Of a stretch of 64,000 nucleotides of DNA, positions 1 through 10,015 are shown in pieces. The notes under the pieces are model-generated. The model was not told the origin of the DNA. It did not search any database and saw only the letters and a program-made list of their open reading frames with translations. The stretch is from the NCBI RefSeq assembly GCF_900116015.1, contig NZ_FOYH01000003.1, forward strand, positions 310,001 to 374,000. The letters run 5' to 3'. This stretch comes from Enterobacter sp. kpr-6 (GTDB lineage Bacteria; Pseudomonadota; Gammaproteobacteria; Enterobacterales; Enterobacteriaceae). Numbering within the stretch: the first letter of the stretch is position 1; every line of letters begins with the position of its first letter. The position numbers were made by a program, and so were the translations under genes.

Positions 1-161
1 TGAAACGGGGCAACACGTCAGTGACGATCAATATTGAAGTGTGGGTGAAAAAAGTTTCCTCTGAGCCTATTGGCCAGCGTTATAAGGCCACCGAAGCGTT
101 GTTTATTTACGTGGCCGTCGACAGTGCCGGAGCGCCGCGCGCCCTGCCCGCTCAGTCATAA
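1..161 (+). CDS. yciA: YciA acyl-CoA thioesterase (3' end only)
   Basis: Partial gene cut by the window start; the readable frame begins at base 3 and gives the last 52 residues before TAA at 159-161. YciA is a hot-dog-fold acyl-CoA thioesterase of about 130 residues. The visible part matches the C-terminal half of the E. coli protein, including the stretch TINIEVWVKKV and the segment EPIGQRYKATEALF. In E. coli yciA lies next to tonB; here the ars operon separates them. The family call is firm, but the catalytic N-terminal half is outside the window. Confidence 0.93.
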   Translation, partial: KRGNTSVTINIEVWVKKVSSEPIGQRYKATEALFIYVAVDSAGAPRALPAQS

Positions 162-176
162 AAAAGCCTTAAGAAA

Positions 177-206
177 AAGAGTCCATAACAATATGGACTC
201 TTTTTT
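177..206. terminator. Bidirectional terminator between yciA and arsC
   Basis: An 11-bp perfect stem (177-187 with 192-202), loop ACAA, is followed by a run of T on the plus strand and preceded by a run of A, so it can end both the yciA transcript and the arsRBC transcript coming from the other side. Confidence 0.85.
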
Positions 207-236
207 ATTTCAGACGCCGCTAAATCGTTTATCCCG

Positions 237-671
237 CTATTTTTCCTGATTCATCCGCTTGCCGGCATCATTAACAATCTTTTCGCCATCTTCTTTTGTG
301 AACGCCCCTTTCTGAGGTTCAGGAATAATATCCAGCACCACTTCAGAAGGACGGCACAAACGGGTGCCAATGGGTGTCACGACAATGGGGCGATTAATAA
401 GAATGGGATGCTGCAGCATAAATTCTATTAGCTGATCGTCCGTAAATTTATCTTCCGCCAGACCAAGCTGCTCGTAAGGTTCAACGTTCTTTCGCAGTAA
501 CGCCCGCACTGAAATACCCATATCGGCAATCAGCGTGAGCAATTCGTCCCGCGACGGGGGCGTATCAAGATAATAAATAATGGTCGGTTCGTTTCCGCTA
601 TTACGGATCATCTCCAGGGTATTACGGGAAGTGCCGCAAGCCGGGTTGTGGTAGATGGTAATGTTGCTCAT
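237..671 (-). CDS. arsC: ArsC arsenate reductase (glutaredoxin-coupled)
   Basis: Reduces arsenate to arsenite in the cytoplasm using glutathione and glutaredoxin, feeding ArsB. The 144-residue protein has the ArsC hallmarks at their usual places: catalytic Cys12 in HNPACGTSRNT, and the arsenate-binding arginines Arg60, Arg94 and Arg107. It is the last gene of a three-gene operon, 12 bp after arsB, and ends in a shared terminator with yciA. Length matches chromosomal and plasmid ArsC proteins (about 141). Confidence 0.97.
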   Translation of the reverse strand: MSNITIYHNPACGTSRNTLEMIRNSGNEPTIIYYLDTPPSRDELLTLIADMGISVRALLRKNVEPYEQLGLAEDKFTDDQLIEFMLQHPILINRPIVVTPIGTRLCRPSEVVLDIIPEPQKGAFTKEDGEKIVNDAGKRMNQEK

Positions 672-683
672 ATCAATATCTCA

Positions 684-1973
684 TTACAAAGTGACAGAGA
701 GCCGCCACGCCAGCGCGGCCAGAGTGACAAACAGCACGGGTAACGTCATGATAACGCCGGTGCGGAAGTAATATCCCCAGGTGATGGTCATGTTTTTTTG
801 CGAAAGCACATGCAGCCACAGCAGGGTTGCCAGGCTGCCAATTGGCGTGATTTTCGGACCTAAATCGCAGCCGATCACATTGGCATAAATCATCGCTTCT
901 TTAACCACGCCGGTCGCTGTACTCCCGTCAATCGACAGCGCGCCAATCAGCACCGTCGGCATATTGTTCATCACCGATGAGAGAAAAGCCGTCAGGAAAC
1001 CCGTGCCGAATGTGGCAGCCCATAGTCCCTTCTCTGCCAGCAGATTGAGTACGCCCGACAGATATTCCGTCAGTCCGGCATTGCGCAGGCCATAAACCAC
1101 CAGGTACATGCCCAGCGAGAAAACCACAATCTGCCAGGGCGCGCCGCGCAGCACTTTCCCGGTATTTATGGCGTGGCCTCTTTTCGCCACCACAAAGAGC
1201 AGTGCCGCGCCAACGGCCGCTATAGCGCTAACGGGGATCCCCAGTGGCTCCAGCACGAAGAAACCAACGAGCAGAAGCAGCAGGACAACCCAGCCCGCTC
1301 TGAACGTCGCCGGATCTTTTATCGCGCTGGCGGGCGATTTCAGCAGCGAAACGTCATAGGTTGCCGGGATATCCCGGCGAAAGAAGAGATGCAGCATCAC
1401 CAGCGTGGCCGCAATGGCCGCCACATCGACGGGGATCATGACAGAGGCGTACTGCGTAAAGCCCAGATCAAAAAAGTCCGCCGAGACAATATTCACCAGG
1501 TTCGAGACGATGAGAGGCAGGCTGGCGGTATCGGCGATAAATCCCGCCGCCATCACAAAGGCAAGCGTGGTGCCTTTACTGAACCCCAACGCGAGCAGCA
1601 TCGCAATCACAATCGGCGTCAGGATCAGCGCCGCGCCGTCGTTGGCAAATAACGCGGCGACGGCTGCGCCAAGCAACACAATCCAGGTGAAAAGTAAGCG
1701 CCCGCGTCCGTTACCCCAGCGAGCGACATGCAGCGCGGCCCATTCAAAGAAACCGGACTCATCGAGCAACAGGCTGATAATGATCACGGCGATGAAGGCC
1801 GCCGTTGCATTCCAGACGATGTTCCAGACTACGGGAATGTCATCAATATGAATGACACCGGTGGCAAGCGCCAGCGCCGCCCCGATACCCGCGCTCCAGC
1901 CGATACTGAGACCTCTGGGTTGCCAGATGACCAGCACCAGCGTCAGGAAAAACAGACTCCCTGCTAAAAGCAT
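684..1973 (-). CDS. arsB: ArsB arsenite efflux pump
   Basis: Inner-membrane arsenite/antimonite exporter of 429 residues. The sequence is nearly all hydrophobic helices and carries the family stretches [11 protein letters not shown] near the start, [16 protein letters not shown], and [13 protein letters not shown]. The frame stays open 26 codons upstream, but the ATG at 1971-1973 is chosen because it gives the standard MLLAG N-terminus and has a GGAG element in front. No arsA is present, so this is the proton-motive-force-driven, two-component type of pump system. It lies 44 bp downstream of arsR. Confidence 0.97.
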   Translation of the reverse strand: MLLAGSLFFLTLVLVIWQPRGLSIGWSAGIGAALALATGVIHIDDIPVVWNIVWNATAAFIAVIIISLLLDESGFFEWAALHVARWGNGRGRLLFTWIVLLGAAVAALFANDGAALILTPIVIAMLLALGFSKGTTLAFVMAAGFIADTASLPLIVSNLVNIVSADFFDLGFTQYASVMIPVDVAAIAATLVMLHLFFRRDIPATYDVSLLKSPASAIKDPATFRAGWVVLLLLLVGFFVLEPLGIPVSAIAAVGAALLFVVAKRGHAINTGKVLRGAPWQIVVFSLGMYLVVYGLRNAGLTEYLSGVLNLLAEKGLWAATFGTGFLTAFLSSVMNNMPTVLIGALSIDGSTATGVVKEAMIYANVIGCDLGPKITPIGSLATLLWLHVLSQKNMTITWGYYFRTGVIMTLPVLFVTLAALAWRLSVTL

Positions 1974-1986
1974 TTCAGGCTCCGTT

Positions 1987-1999
1987 ATATATGTTTTCA
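1987..1999 (+). promoter_or_regulatory. 13-nt box shared with the ars operator
   Basis: The sequence ATATATGTTTTCA lies between arsR and arsB. The same 13 bases occur in inverted orientation at 2358-2370 in the arsR promoter operator. A second ArsR contact site inside the operon is the simplest reading, but binding is inferred only. Confidence 0.4.
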
Positions 2000-2017
2000 G
2001 GTATATGAGTAAGTATT

Positions 2018-2338
2018 TTAGCAGCCGGCACAGGCCGGTTTTGCCAGCCATTCACGGACGTCTTCCCGCAGACACAGCCAGGACGCCGTGATGGTTTCAG
2101 CGGCCCATGCGGGGATATGAGGTGACAGTCGATAGTGAACCCATTTCCCTTCCCGGCGGTCCAGAACCAGCTCAGCCTCGCGAAGAATAGCCATATGGCG
2201 CGAGATTTTAGGTTGTGACTCCGAGGTCGCTGCACAGATGTCGCAGACGCACAGTTCCCCGACTTCCCGGAGCAGCATGACGATGGCAAGCCGCGTTTCA
2301 TCCGACAGGATTTTGAAAAGCTGAACAGGTTTTAGCAT
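2018..2338 (-). CDS. arsR: ArsR arsenite-responsive repressor
   Basis: Small winged-helix SmtB/ArsR repressor of 106 residues that leaves DNA when arsenite or antimonite binds. The three metal-binding cysteines are visible in ELCVCDIC (Cys30, Cys32, Cys35), in the recognition-helix region typical of the E. coli-type ArsR. The DNA-binding part continues with [18 protein letters not shown]. First gene of arsRBC, so it represses its own operon. The start has a GAGCGG purine stretch and matches the family N-terminus ([11 protein letters not shown]). Confidence 0.97.
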   Translation of the reverse strand: MLKPVQLFKILSDETRLAIVMLLREVGELCVCDICAATSESQPKISRHMAILREAELVLDRREGKWVHYRLSPHIPAWAAETITASWLCLREDVREWLAKPACAGC

Positions 2339-2357
2339 TTTTGCCGCTCATCCCTTT

Positions 2358-2390
2358 TGAAAACATATATGGTAAAGCATATGTTTTTAA
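2358..2390. promoter_or_regulatory. ars operator/promoter dyad
   Basis: An imperfect inverted repeat, AAACATAT (2361-2368) against ATATGTTT (2379-2386), sits 20 bp upstream of the arsR start codon in an AT-rich promoter stretch. ArsR repressors bind such dyads; the assignment is by position and symmetry. Confidence 0.6.
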
Positions 2391-2477
2391 TTTGAAATCA
2401 GCAGATCGCCTGAGAGGAAACAGGAAAGGGTTGTTTGCAGAGAGGGAGGGATTCTAAAGCAGACTTTCGTTTTGACA

Positions 2478-2501
2478 CGGGACTCTCCGGAGGAGAGCCC
2501 C
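2478..2501. terminator. Stem-loop downstream of tonB
   Basis: The arms GGGACTCTCC (2479-2488) and GGAGAGCCCC (2492-2501) form a GC-rich hairpin with one mismatch, loop GGA. On the minus strand it lies 40 bp after the tonB stop and is followed by a short U-rich stretch. It probably terminates tonB and also shields it from arsR-side transcription. Confidence 0.65.
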
Positions 2502-2541
2502 GCTACGTGATGGGCTGGAGCTATTTGTTACGCAAACCGGT

Positions 2542-3279
2542 TTATTCCACCGACGCGCCGCCATTGATTTTAAAGACGATATTTACGACGATTCCGCTGC
2601 CCGGTTTGCCCGGCTCGTAGCGCCATTTACGCAACGCTGTTTTCACTTCACGTTCAAACATATTGGCAGGTTGCGCGGAGAGCACCTGGATATTGTCAAG
2701 ACGGCCATCGGGGGTCACATCAAACTTCACGCGTACGCGACCTTCAATGCGTAATGCCTGCGCTCGTGTCGGATAAGTCGGCTGGCTGCGGCTGACCGCA
2801 CGCGGCCCTGACGGTGCTGTTACCGCGGGACGGGTGCTGGCAGGCGCGGGATTATTTACCGGACGCGGGGCCAGATTTTCAACCGGCGCGGTCTGACGCG
2901 GCACAAGCGGGCGCTCTTCACGCTTCGGCTGCTCAACCTTCTTCTCAGCTTTCGGCTTCGGCTTTGGCTTGGGTTTCGGCTTAGGCTTCGGCTTTTCAAT
3001 CACCACCGGAGCTTCTTTAGGCGGCTCAGGAATGGGTTCGGGCTCCGGCTCGGGTTCCGTTTCAACGACTGGCTCCGGCGGAGGCTGTACCACCTGCGGC
3101 GGCTCCAGTTCTGCTGGCGTTACCATTGTCACGGAAATAGGCTGCGCAGGGGCAGGCAGTTCAATAACCTGATGTACGGATGTATAGAGCACAACCGCCA
3201 CGACGGCTCCGTGGACGCCAACGGACAACAAGGTTGGCCATGGAAAGCGACGAGGTGAATCAAAGGTCATTGCAGTCAT
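2542..3279 (-). CDS. tonB: TonB energy transducer
   Basis: Couples the proton motive force sensed by ExbB/ExbD to TonB-dependent outer-membrane receptors for siderophores and cobalamin. The protein has an N-terminal membrane anchor with the essential SVGVHGAVVAVVLYTSV helix. A periplasm-spanning Pro-rich region follows, with alternating Glu-Pro and seven Lys-Pro units. The C-terminal domain carries QPTYPTRA and RVKFDVTPDG. The start is uncertain between ATG at 3279 (245 residues) and ATG at 3270 (242 residues); neither has a strong Shine-Dalgarno. The open frame extends further upstream without family similarity. Confidence 0.97.
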   Translation of the reverse strand: MTAMTFDSPRRFPWPTLLSVGVHGAVVAVVLYTSVHQVIELPAPAQPISVTMVTPAELEPPQVVQPPPEPVVETEPEPEPEPIPEPPKEAPVVIEKPKPKPKPKPKPKPKAEKKVEQPKREERPLVPRQTAPVENLAPRPVNNPAPASTRPAVTAPSGPRAVSRSQPTYPTRAQALRIEGRVRVKFDVTPDGRLDNIQVLSAQPANMFEREVKTALRKWRYEPGKPGSGIVVNIVFKINGGASVE

Positions 3280-3294
3280 AATCGTATCAGTTGA

Positions 3295-3345
3295 AAAACC
3301 AGACCACGATTTTAAATGCAAATAGCAATCATATTCAACAACGCA
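3295..3345 (-). promoter_or_regulatory. Probable tonB promoter with Fur-like site
   Basis: AT-rich stretch just upstream of tonB containing, on the minus strand, GAATATGATTGCTATTTGC (about 3319-3337), a partial match to the Fur 19-mer. It corresponds in position to the iron-regulated tonB promoter of E. coli. Regulation by Fur is inferred. Confidence 0.45.
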
Positions 3346-3491
3346 TCACACCTCGCAGCAATTTTGTCTGCATAAAGGACCGCGATCCCCCGTTTAAATC
3401 AAGGTTGTTAACAGCATGGCTAACTTTGCGTTGCAGTAGTGAATACTTTCACTTAACGTAATTGCCGACTTTATTCCAGAGGAGCTCGCCC

Positions 3492-3788
3492 GTGCTGTAT
3501 GTGATTTACGCTGAAGATATTGCTGATTCGCTTGAGAAACGCCAGTCCGTGCGCCCGGCACATCTGGCCCGCTTACAACTGCTGCGTGATGAAGGCCGTT
3601 TGCTGACGGCAGGTCCAATGCCCGCGGTTGACAGTAACGATCCGGGTGCAGCGGGTTTTACCGGTTCGACGGTGATCGCAGAATTTGAATCGCTGGAGGC
3701 GGCAAAAGCCTGGGCAGAGGCAGACCCTTATGTCGCCGCAGGTGTTTACCAGAATGTCGTCGTGAAGCCGTTTAAAAAAGTATTTTAA
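3492..3788 (+). CDS. yciI: YciI family protein
   Basis: 98-residue protein of the YciI/YCII superfamily, a ferredoxin-like fold with a conserved His and Asp in a proposed active site (here in VRPAHLARL and PAVDSNDPG). The physiological reaction is not established. The start is the GTG at 3492, preceded by GAGGAG at a good distance; this gives the E. coli length and the N-terminus [16 protein letters not shown]. An upstream in-frame extension is rejected. Its position between tonB and clsA is as in E. coli. Confidence 0.93.
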   Translation: MLYVIYAEDIADSLEKRQSVRPAHLARLQLLRDEGRLLTAGPMPAVDSNDPGAAGFTGSTVIAEFESLEAAKAWAEADPYVAAGVYQNVVVKPFKKVF

Positions 3789-3803
3789 GGCTATAAAAGC
3801 AAG

Positions 3804-3822
3804 GGGCACCGTAACGGTGCCC
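3804..3822. terminator. Hairpin between yciI and yciY
   Basis: Perfect 9-base arms GGGCACCGT and ACGGTGCCC separated by a single base lie between convergent yciI and yciY. T-tracts are poor on both sides, so this is a weak or factor-assisted terminator. Confidence 0.5.
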
Positions 3823-3829
3823 TGAGGGA

Positions 3830-4003
3830 TCAGATGTCGCGTATTGCAAACAGCAACGAATTACGTTGATGGTTGAGGACGCACTTTCTGATGGAGTGGA
3901 TGCGCATATTTCGACGTGACTGACCTTCCAGCCAGCGCGCTTTACGGCGGCTTGCCTGGCGGACCATGCGCCAGCGCCCCACTTCCGTTCTACTACGCTT
4001 CAT
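3830..4003 (-). CDS. yciY: YciY, small basic protein
   Basis: 57-residue, very Arg-rich protein of unknown function (begins MKRSRTEVGRWRM, contains two Arg/Lys clusters). Nearly identical in layout to E. coli YciY, which lies at the same place opposite clsA. The ATG at 4003 is chosen to match that family; the longer in-frame extension has no support. A nucleic-acid contact is conceivable from its charge, but nothing more can be said. Confidence 0.8.
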   Translation of the reverse strand: MKRSRTEVGRWRMVRQASRRKARWLEGQSRRNMRIHSIRKCVLNHQRNSLLFAIRDI

Positions 4004-4144
4004 GGTAACAACTCTTTCAATAAAGAAGCGTGCATTATAGACCCTGGACCGCGGCATACCAGCGCTTTTCACCGCCGTTTTTATTTGCCAGATGAATGCT
4101 TATGCGTACACTCTTTAGATTAAGCATTCAAAAGGACTTTTTTT

Positions 4145-5605
4145 ATGACAACCTTCTACACGGTAGTGAGTTGGCTGGTCATTTTAGGATACTGGCTGGT
4201 GATTGCGGGTGTGACTTTGCGCATCCTGATGAAGCGGCGTGCGGTCACTTCCGCCATGGCCTGGCTTCTGATTATTTATATCCTGCCGCTGGTGGGGATC
4301 ATTGCCTATTTATCCTTCGGTGAACTTCATTTAGGCAAACGACGCGCCGAACGCGCGCGCGCAATGTGGCCTTCTACCGCCAAATGGCTGAACGATTTAA
4401 AAGCCTGCAAACATATCTTTGCCGTCGAAAATAGCCCGGTTGCCGCCTCGCTGTTCAAACTCTGTGAACGCCGCCAGGGTATTGCCGGCGTCAAAGGAAA
4501 TCAGCTTCAGCTTCTGACTACTTCTGATGATGTTATGCAGGCGCTGATCCGCGATATCCAGCTTGCCCGGCATAATATTGAGATGGTGTTTTACATCTGG
4601 CATCCGGGCGGGATGGCCGATCAGGTGGCGGAATCATTAATGGCGGCAGCGCGCCGGGGTGTGCATTGCCGTCTGATGCTCGATTCTGCAGGCAGCGTAA
4701 CTTTCTTCCGCAGCCCCTGGGTTGCAATGATGCGCAACGCCGGTATCGAAGTGGTTGAGGCGTTAAAAGTAAACCTGATGCGTGTTTTCCTGCGCCGCAT
4801 GGATCTCCGCCAGCACCGCAAAATGGTGCTGATCGACAACTACATCGCTTACACCGGCAGTATGAACATGGTCGATCCGCGCTTCTTTAAACAGGACGCA
4901 GGCGTCGGGCAATGGGTGGATTTGATGGCGCGCATGGAAGGCCCGGTTTCCACCGCCATGGGGATTGTTTATTCCTGCGACTGGGAAATCGAAACGGGTA
5001 AGCGCATTCTTCCTCCGGCACCGGATGCCAATATCATGCCGTTTGAGCAGGCAAGCGGGCACACCATTCATACCATCGCGTCCGGGCCTGGCTTTCCGGA
5101 AGATTTGATCCACCAGGCACTCCTGACCGCCGTTTATTCTTCGCGTGAATATCTGATCATGACCACGCCCTACTTTGTGCCCAGCGACGATCTGCTGCAT
5201 GCGATTTGCACCGCTGCACAGCGCGGCGTGGACGTGAGCATTATTTTACCGCGCAGGAATGATTCGCTGTTAGTGGGCTGGGCCAGCCGCGCCTTTTTCT
5301 CCGAACTGTTAGCCGCCGGGGTGAAAATTTATCAGTTTGAAGGCGGGTTGCTGCATACCAAGAGCGTTCTGGTGGACGGAGAACTCAGCCTTGTCGGCAC
5401 CGTCAATTTAGATATGCGCAGTCTGTGGCTGAATTTTGAAATAACGCTGGTGATTGATGACGCCGGTTTCGGCGGCGATTTGGCGGCGGTGCAGGATGAT
5501 TATATTTCCCGTTCCCGTCTTCTTGACGTCCGGCTGTGGGTAAAACGACCGCTCTGGCAACGGATCACCGAGCGACTGTTTTACTTCTTTAGTCCGTTGC
5601 TGTAA
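4145..5605 (+). CDS. clsA: Cardiolipin synthase A
   Basis: Inner-membrane enzyme that condenses two phosphatidylglycerols into cardiolipin and glycerol. 486 residues: two N-terminal membrane helices (about 8-28 and 38-58) and two phospholipase-D catalytic motifs. The first motif has His224, Lys226 and Asp231 in HRKMVLID; the second has His404, Lys406 and Asp411 in HTKSVLVD. Length equals E. coli ClsA. It is followed 33 bp later by yciU on the same strand, probably co-transcribed. Confidence 0.97.
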   Translation: MTTFYTVVSWLVILGYWLVIAGVTLRILMKRRAVTSAMAWLLIIYILPLVGIIAYLSFGELHLGKRRAERARAMWPSTAKWLNDLKACKHIFAVENSPVAASLFKLCERRQGIAGVKGNQLQLLTTSDDVMQALIRDIQLARHNIEMVFYIWHPGGMADQVAESLMAAARRGVHCRLMLDSAGSVTFFRSPWVAMMRNAGIEVVEALKVNLMRVFLRRMDLRQHRKMVLIDNYIAYTGSMNMVDPRFFKQDAGVGQWVDLMARMEGPVSTAMGIVYSCDWEIETGKRILPPAPDANIMPFEQASGHTIHTIASGPGFPEDLIHQALLTAVYSSREYLIMTTPYFVPSDDLLHAICTAAQRGVDVSIILPRRNDSLLVGWASRAFFSELLAAGVKIYQFEGGLLHTKSVLVDGELSLVGTVNLDMRSLWLNFEITLVIDDAGFGGDLAAVQDDYISRSRLLDVRLWVKRPLWQRITERLFYFFSPLL

Positions 5606-5968
<363 letters not shown>

Positions 5969-5983
5969 GCGCGTTAAGATGTG

Positions 5984-6011
5984 AAAAGGGCTGACGATGT
6001 CAGCCCTTTTT
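5984..6011. terminator. Shared terminator of yciU and oppF
   Basis: AAAAGGGCTGAC and GTCAGCCCTTTT pair into a 12-bp stem with loop GAT, followed by T-runs on both strands. It sits between convergent yciU and the end of the opp operon. Confidence 0.9.
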
Positions 6012-6039
6012 TATTACCGTTACCCGGTGGCGTACGCTT

Positions 6040-7044
6040 TTACAGCGGATCTACTTTCAGGCAGGAAACCGCATGCTGGAAACTGCCTTCCAGCACCGGA
6101 CGCGTTTTGGCGCATTCCGGTCCGGCAATCGGGCAGCGGGTGCGGAACACGCAGCCTGACGGCGGGTTAATCGGCGATGGCAACTCCCCTTCCAGCAACT
6201 GGATCTGCTTATTCTTCTCCAGATCCGGGTCAGGCACCGGCACCGCAGACATCAGCGCTTTGGTATAAGGGTGCAGCGGGTTGTGGTACACCTGATCGTA
6301 CGTGCCCAGCTCCACCGCATGACCTAAATACATCACCAGCACGCGGTCGGAGATGTGTTTGACCACCGCCAGATCGTGCGCGATAAAGATCAGCGACAGG
6401 CCCATTTCACGCTGCAATTTTTGCAGCAGGTTAACCACCTGGGCCTGAATAGAAACGTCCAGCGCCGACACCGGTTCATCACAAATAATCAGCTTTGGCT
6501 CAAGGATCAGCGCACGCGCAATCCCGATACGCTGACATTGGCCGCCGGAAAATTCATGCGGGTAACGGTTGATGAGGTTGGGCAGCAAGCCCACTTTCAT
6601 CATCATCGCTTTTACCTTGTCACGCACTTCCTGACGCGGCATTTTTGGATGATAGGTACGCAGCGGTTCGGCGATGATTTCACCGATGGTCATGCGCGGG
6701 TTCAGCGAGGCCAACGGATCCTGGAAAATCATCTGGATATCGCTGCGCACGTCGCGCCATTCGTCCTGTTTCATGCCGAGCAGATCTTTGCCCAGCCACG
6801 CCACTTTGCCGTCTGTTGCTTTCACCAGGCCAATGATGGCGCGGGCAAAAGTCGATTTACCGCAACCGGATTCGCCTACCACGCCCAGCGTTTCACCTTC
6901 ATACAGACGCAGCGTCACACCATCGACGGCTTTTAAGGTTTTGGACGGCTGCCAGAACCACTGTTTGCCATCTTTGATATCAAAGTGCACTTTTAAGTCA
7001 GCGATTTCGAGCAGGACTTTTCTGTCTTCAGTCAGGGCATTCAT
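6040..7044 (-). CDS. oppF: OppF oligopeptide ABC transporter ATPase
   Basis: One of two ATPase subunits powering oligopeptide uptake through OppB/OppC. 334 residues with Walker A GESGCGKS at 57-64, the signature [15 protein letters not shown], Walker B LIICDEP and the switch His in FIAHDLAV. The C-terminal region has a cluster of cysteines ([14 protein letters not shown] and a later Cys) as in other Opp/Dpp ATPases. Its start overlaps the oppD stop by 4 bp, showing translational coupling. Last gene of oppABCDF. Confidence 0.97.
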   Translation of the reverse strand: MNALTEDRKVLLEIADLKVHFDIKDGKQWFWQPSKTLKAVDGVTLRLYEGETLGVVGESGCGKSTFARAIIGLVKATDGKVAWLGKDLLGMKQDEWRDVRSDIQMIFQDPLASLNPRMTIGEIIAEPLRTYHPKMPRQEVRDKVKAMMMKVGLLPNLINRYPHEFSGGQCQRIGIARALILEPKLIICDEPVSALDVSIQAQVVNLLQKLQREMGLSLIFIAHDLAVVKHISDRVLVMYLGHAVELGTYDQVYHNPLHPYTKALMSAVPVPDPDLEKNKQIQLLEGELPSPINPPSGCVFRTRCPIAGPECAKTRPVLEGSFQHAVSCLKVDPL

Positions 7045-8054
7045 ACCAGCTCCTCCACCGGCTTAAAGCAGGCGCGCAGGCGGCCTGGGGCGAATTCCAC
7101 CAGCGGCGGCGCGCTGTTGCAGATTTCCATCGCATGCGGGCAACGTGGCTGGAACGGGCAACCTTTCGGCAGACGCAGCAGGTTTGGCGGATTGCCTGGA
7201 ATGGTCAGTAACGCTTCACCTTCGGCGTTCAGACGCGGCACGGCATTGAGCAGACCAATCGAATACGGATGCGCAGCGTGATAGAACACATCGCGCGCCG
7301 CGCCGTATTCCATCGTACGACCGGCATACATCACCAGCACTTTATCGCAGATCCCGGCAACAACGCCGAGATCGTGGGTAATCATAATGATGGCGGTATT
7401 AAACTCGCTTTTCAGCTCGTTGAGCAGGGTCATGATTTGCGCCTGCACGGTAACGTCAAGCGCCGTGGTCGGTTCGTCGGCGATAAGAAGTTTAGGCCGA
7501 CACAGCAGAGCCATAGCGATCATTACGCGCTGACGCATCCCGCCGGAGAACTCGTGCGGGTACATGCGCATACGCTTACGCGCTTCCGGCATTTTGACCG
7601 CGTCCAGCATTTTGACCGACTCTTCGAACGCTTCGGCTTTGCTCATGCTCTTATGCAGCATCAGCACTTCCATCAGTTGCTCGCCCACCCGCATGTACGG
7701 GTTCAGGGAGGTCATCGGATCCTGGAAAATCATCGAAATCTGCTCGGCGCGCAGTTTGTTAAGCTGCTGCTCCGGCAGGTTCAGGATTTCGCGGCCATTG
7801 AACTTAGCCGAGCCGCCAATGACGCCGTTTGACGCCAGCAGGCCCATCAACGCGAAGGCCGTTTGTGATTTACCGGAACCGGATTCACCGACGATGCCCA
7901 GGGTTTCGCCTGCCCGCAGATTAAAGTTGAGGTCGTTAACCGCCGTAACATCACCGTCCGGGGTTTTAAACGTCACCCGCAGATCTTTAACATCCAGCAG
8001 GATGTCTGAAGTTTGCTGCGCCTGAGACGTCGATGAAGTTTCAATCATGCTCAT
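7041..8054 (-). CDS. oppD: OppD oligopeptide ABC transporter ATPase
   Basis: Second ATPase of the oligopeptide importer, 337 residues. Walker [10 protein letters not shown] at 56-64, signature [15 protein letters not shown], Walker B LLIADEP and the C-terminal oligopeptide/dipeptide ATPase extension with the Cys-containing [14 protein letters not shown]. The first ATG follows AAGGAG and gives the E. coli length. It lies 11 bp after oppC. Confidence 0.97.
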   Translation of the reverse strand: MSMIETSSTSQAQQTSDILLDVKDLRVTFKTPDGDVTAVNDLNFNLRAGETLGIVGESGSGKSQTAFALMGLLASNGVIGGSAKFNGREILNLPEQQLNKLRAEQISMIFQDPMTSLNPYMRVGEQLMEVLMLHKSMSKAEAFEESVKMLDAVKMPEARKRMRMYPHEFSGGMRQRVMIAMALLCRPKLLIADEPTTALDVTVQAQIMTLLNELKSEFNTAIIMITHDLGVVAGICDKVLVMYAGRTMEYGAARDVFYHAAHPYSIGLLNAVPRLNAEGEALLTIPGNPPNLLRLPKGCPFQPRCPHAMEICNSAPPLVEFAPGRLRACFKPVEELV

Positions 8055-8065
8055 ACCAGCACTCC

Positions 8066-8974
8066 TTAACGATCTTTCGGGTCGAGGGCATCACGCAGGC
8101 CATCGCCGATAAAGTTGAAACAAAACAGGGTCACTACCAGGAAGACAGCCGGGAACAGCAACAGCCACGGCGAGACTTCCATTGAGTTTGCGCCATCACT
8201 AAGTAATGCGCCCCAGCTACTGAGCGGCTCCTGGGTGCCAAGACCAAGGAAACTTAAGAAGGATTCAAACAGGATCATGCTCGGCACCAGCAGTGAGGCG
8301 TATACCACCACCACGCCCAGTACGTTCGGCACGATATGGCGCACAACGATATTAAACGTCGATACCCCACCCACCTGAGCGGCTTCGATGAACTCTTTAC
8401 GTTTCAAACTCAGGGTCTGACCACGCACGATACGCGCCATGTCCAGCCACGACACCATGCCGATGGCGACGAAAATCAGGAAAATATTTTGCCCGAAGAA
8501 GGTTACCAGCAGGATCACGAAGAACATGAACGGGAAGGAGTTGAGGATTTCCAGAAGACGCATCATCAGGGAATCGACTTTGCCGCCCAGATAGCCGGAC
8601 AGCGAACCGTACAATGTGCCTACGACAACGGCTACCAGCGCGGCGGCGATGCCGACCATCAGCGAGATACGTCCGCCGATCGCCACGCGCACCAGCAAAT
8701 CACGCCCGGAAGAATCGGTACCAAAATAGTGCCCGGACTCCATATCTGGCGCGCTGGACATCATGCCCCAGTCGGTATCGAAGTAGGTGAACTGCGACAG
8801 CGACGGTGCCAGCGCCACAAACAGCGCAATAATGACCAGAACAATCAGGCTGGTAACCGCGGCGCGGTTATGCATAAAACGGCGGCGGGCATCCTGCCAA
8901 AGGCTACGCCCTTCGACTTCCAGTTTTTCACTGAAGTTTTCCAGCGCCTCGCTGTTTTTCTTACTTAACATCAT
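8066..8974 (-). CDS. oppC: OppC oligopeptide permease subunit
   Basis: Inner-membrane permease of 302 residues with a cytoplasmic N-terminus, about six membrane helices and the coupling-helix EAA region ([10 protein letters not shown]) that contacts the ATPases. Pairs with OppB to form the channel. Begins with two Met codons as in E. coli; 14 bp downstream of oppB. Confidence 0.97.
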   Translation of the reverse strand: MMLSKKNSEALENFSEKLEVEGRSLWQDARRRFMHNRAAVTSLIVLVIIALFVALAPSLSQFTYFDTDWGMMSSAPDMESGHYFGTDSSGRDLLVRVAIGGRISLMVGIAAALVAVVVGTLYGSLSGYLGGKVDSLMMRLLEILNSFPFMFFVILLVTFFGQNIFLIFVAIGMVSWLDMARIVRGQTLSLKRKEFIEAAQVGGVSTFNIVVRHIVPNVLGVVVVYASLLVPSMILFESFLSFLGLGTQEPLSSWGALLSDGANSMEVSPWLLLFPAVFLVVTLFCFNFIGDGLRDALDPKDR

Positions 8975-8988
8975 GGCGTACTCCAGTG

Positions 8989-9909
8989 TTAATAACGGAT
9001 TTTCGGATCGATAACGGCGTACAGCACGTCAACAATCGCGTTAAACAGAATAGTTAGCGTACCCACCAGAATCGTCAGGCTCAGCACCAGTGAGTAATCA
9101 CGGTTCAGCGCGCCGTTAACAAACAGCTGGCCAATGCCTGGCAGACCGTAAATGGTTTCGATAACCATTGAGCCGGTAATGATGCCGACAAACGCCGGGC
9201 CCATGTACGAGAGTACGGGCAGCAGCGCTGGTTTCAGAGCGTGACGGAAAATGATGCGGCGCATCGGCAGGCCTTTTGCGCGGGCGGTGCGGATAAAGTT
9301 GGAGTGCAGCACTTCAATCATCGATCCACGGGTGATACGCGCAATGCTGGCGATATAGGCCAGGGACAGGGCCACCATTGGCAGGATCATAAATTTAGGT
9401 GCCCCGCCGTTCCATCCCCCGGCCGGTAACCATTTCAGGGTTATCGCAAAAATGAGCACCAGTAAGGGCGCGACGACAAAACTGGGTATAACCACCCCGG
9501 TCATCGCAAAACCCATGACCGTATAATCCCACCTGGTATTCTGTTTTAACGCGGCGATGACCCCTGCGGCCACGCCGAAGACCACCGCCAGAATAAATGC
9601 AGCAGCGCCTAATTTTGCGGAAACAGGGAAACTGCCAGCGACCAGATCGTTAACGGAATAATCTTTGTATTTGAATGACGGCCCAAAATCGCCATGCGCC
9701 AGTTGTTTCAGATAGCTGAAATACTGAGTGAGGATCGGATCGTTTAAATGATACTTCGCTTCAATGTTCGCCATGACTTCCGGCGGCAGCGCGCGCTCGC
9801 TGGTAAAAGGACTTCCCGGCGCGAGACGCATCATGAAGAAGGAGATTGTAATTAGAATAAAGAGTGTCGGAATTGCTTCCAGACAACGACGTAGAATAAA
9901 TTTTAACAT
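8989..9909 (-). CDS. oppB: OppB oligopeptide permease subunit
   Basis: Inner-membrane permease of 306 residues, partner of OppC. Hydrophobic helices from residue 9 (LEAIPTLFILITISFFMM) and the coupling-loop FIRTARAKGL are visible. The ATG at 9909 gives the standard MLKFILRRCLEAIPT start; a 16-codon in-frame extension upstream is not conserved. Separated from oppA by a 106-bp spacer with a long stem-loop. Confidence 0.97.
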   Translation of the reverse strand: MLKFILRRCLEAIPTLFILITISFFMMRLAPGSPFTSERALPPEVMANIEAKYHLNDPILTQYFSYLKQLAHGDFGPSFKYKDYSVNDLVAGSFPVSAKLGAAAFILAVVFGVAAGVIAALKQNTRWDYTVMGFAMTGVVIPSFVVAPLLVLIFAITLKWLPAGGWNGGAPKFMILPMVALSLAYIASIARITRGSMIEVLHSNFIRTARAKGLPMRRIIFRHALKPALLPVLSYMGPAFVGIITGSMVIETIYGLPGIGQLFVNGALNRDYSLVLSLTILVGTLTILFNAIVDVLYAVIDPKIRY

Positions 9910-9958
9910 TGCCCGTACCTTCTGGCCTGTGCCTTGGCATGCGATGAAATAAGACACG

Positions 9959-10006
9959 ATGGGGCAAGGCGGCCCCGCGATTTTATGCGGTCACGCCCTG
10001 CCCCAT
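9959..10006. repeat. Stem-loop in the oppA-oppB spacer
   Basis: Outer arms ATGGGGCA and TGCCCCAT (8 bp perfect) continue into further GC pairing around an AT-rich apex. Lying directly after the oppA stop, it probably protects the oppA 3' end or attenuates transcription so that the binding protein is made in excess over the permease genes. Confidence 0.6.
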
Positions 10007-10015
10007 GTATTGCCA

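Noticed and set aside
2435-2620. A 61-codon plus-strand frame between arsR and tonB
   Set aside because: Runs through the tonB terminator hairpin and into the tonB coding end; no support as a gene.
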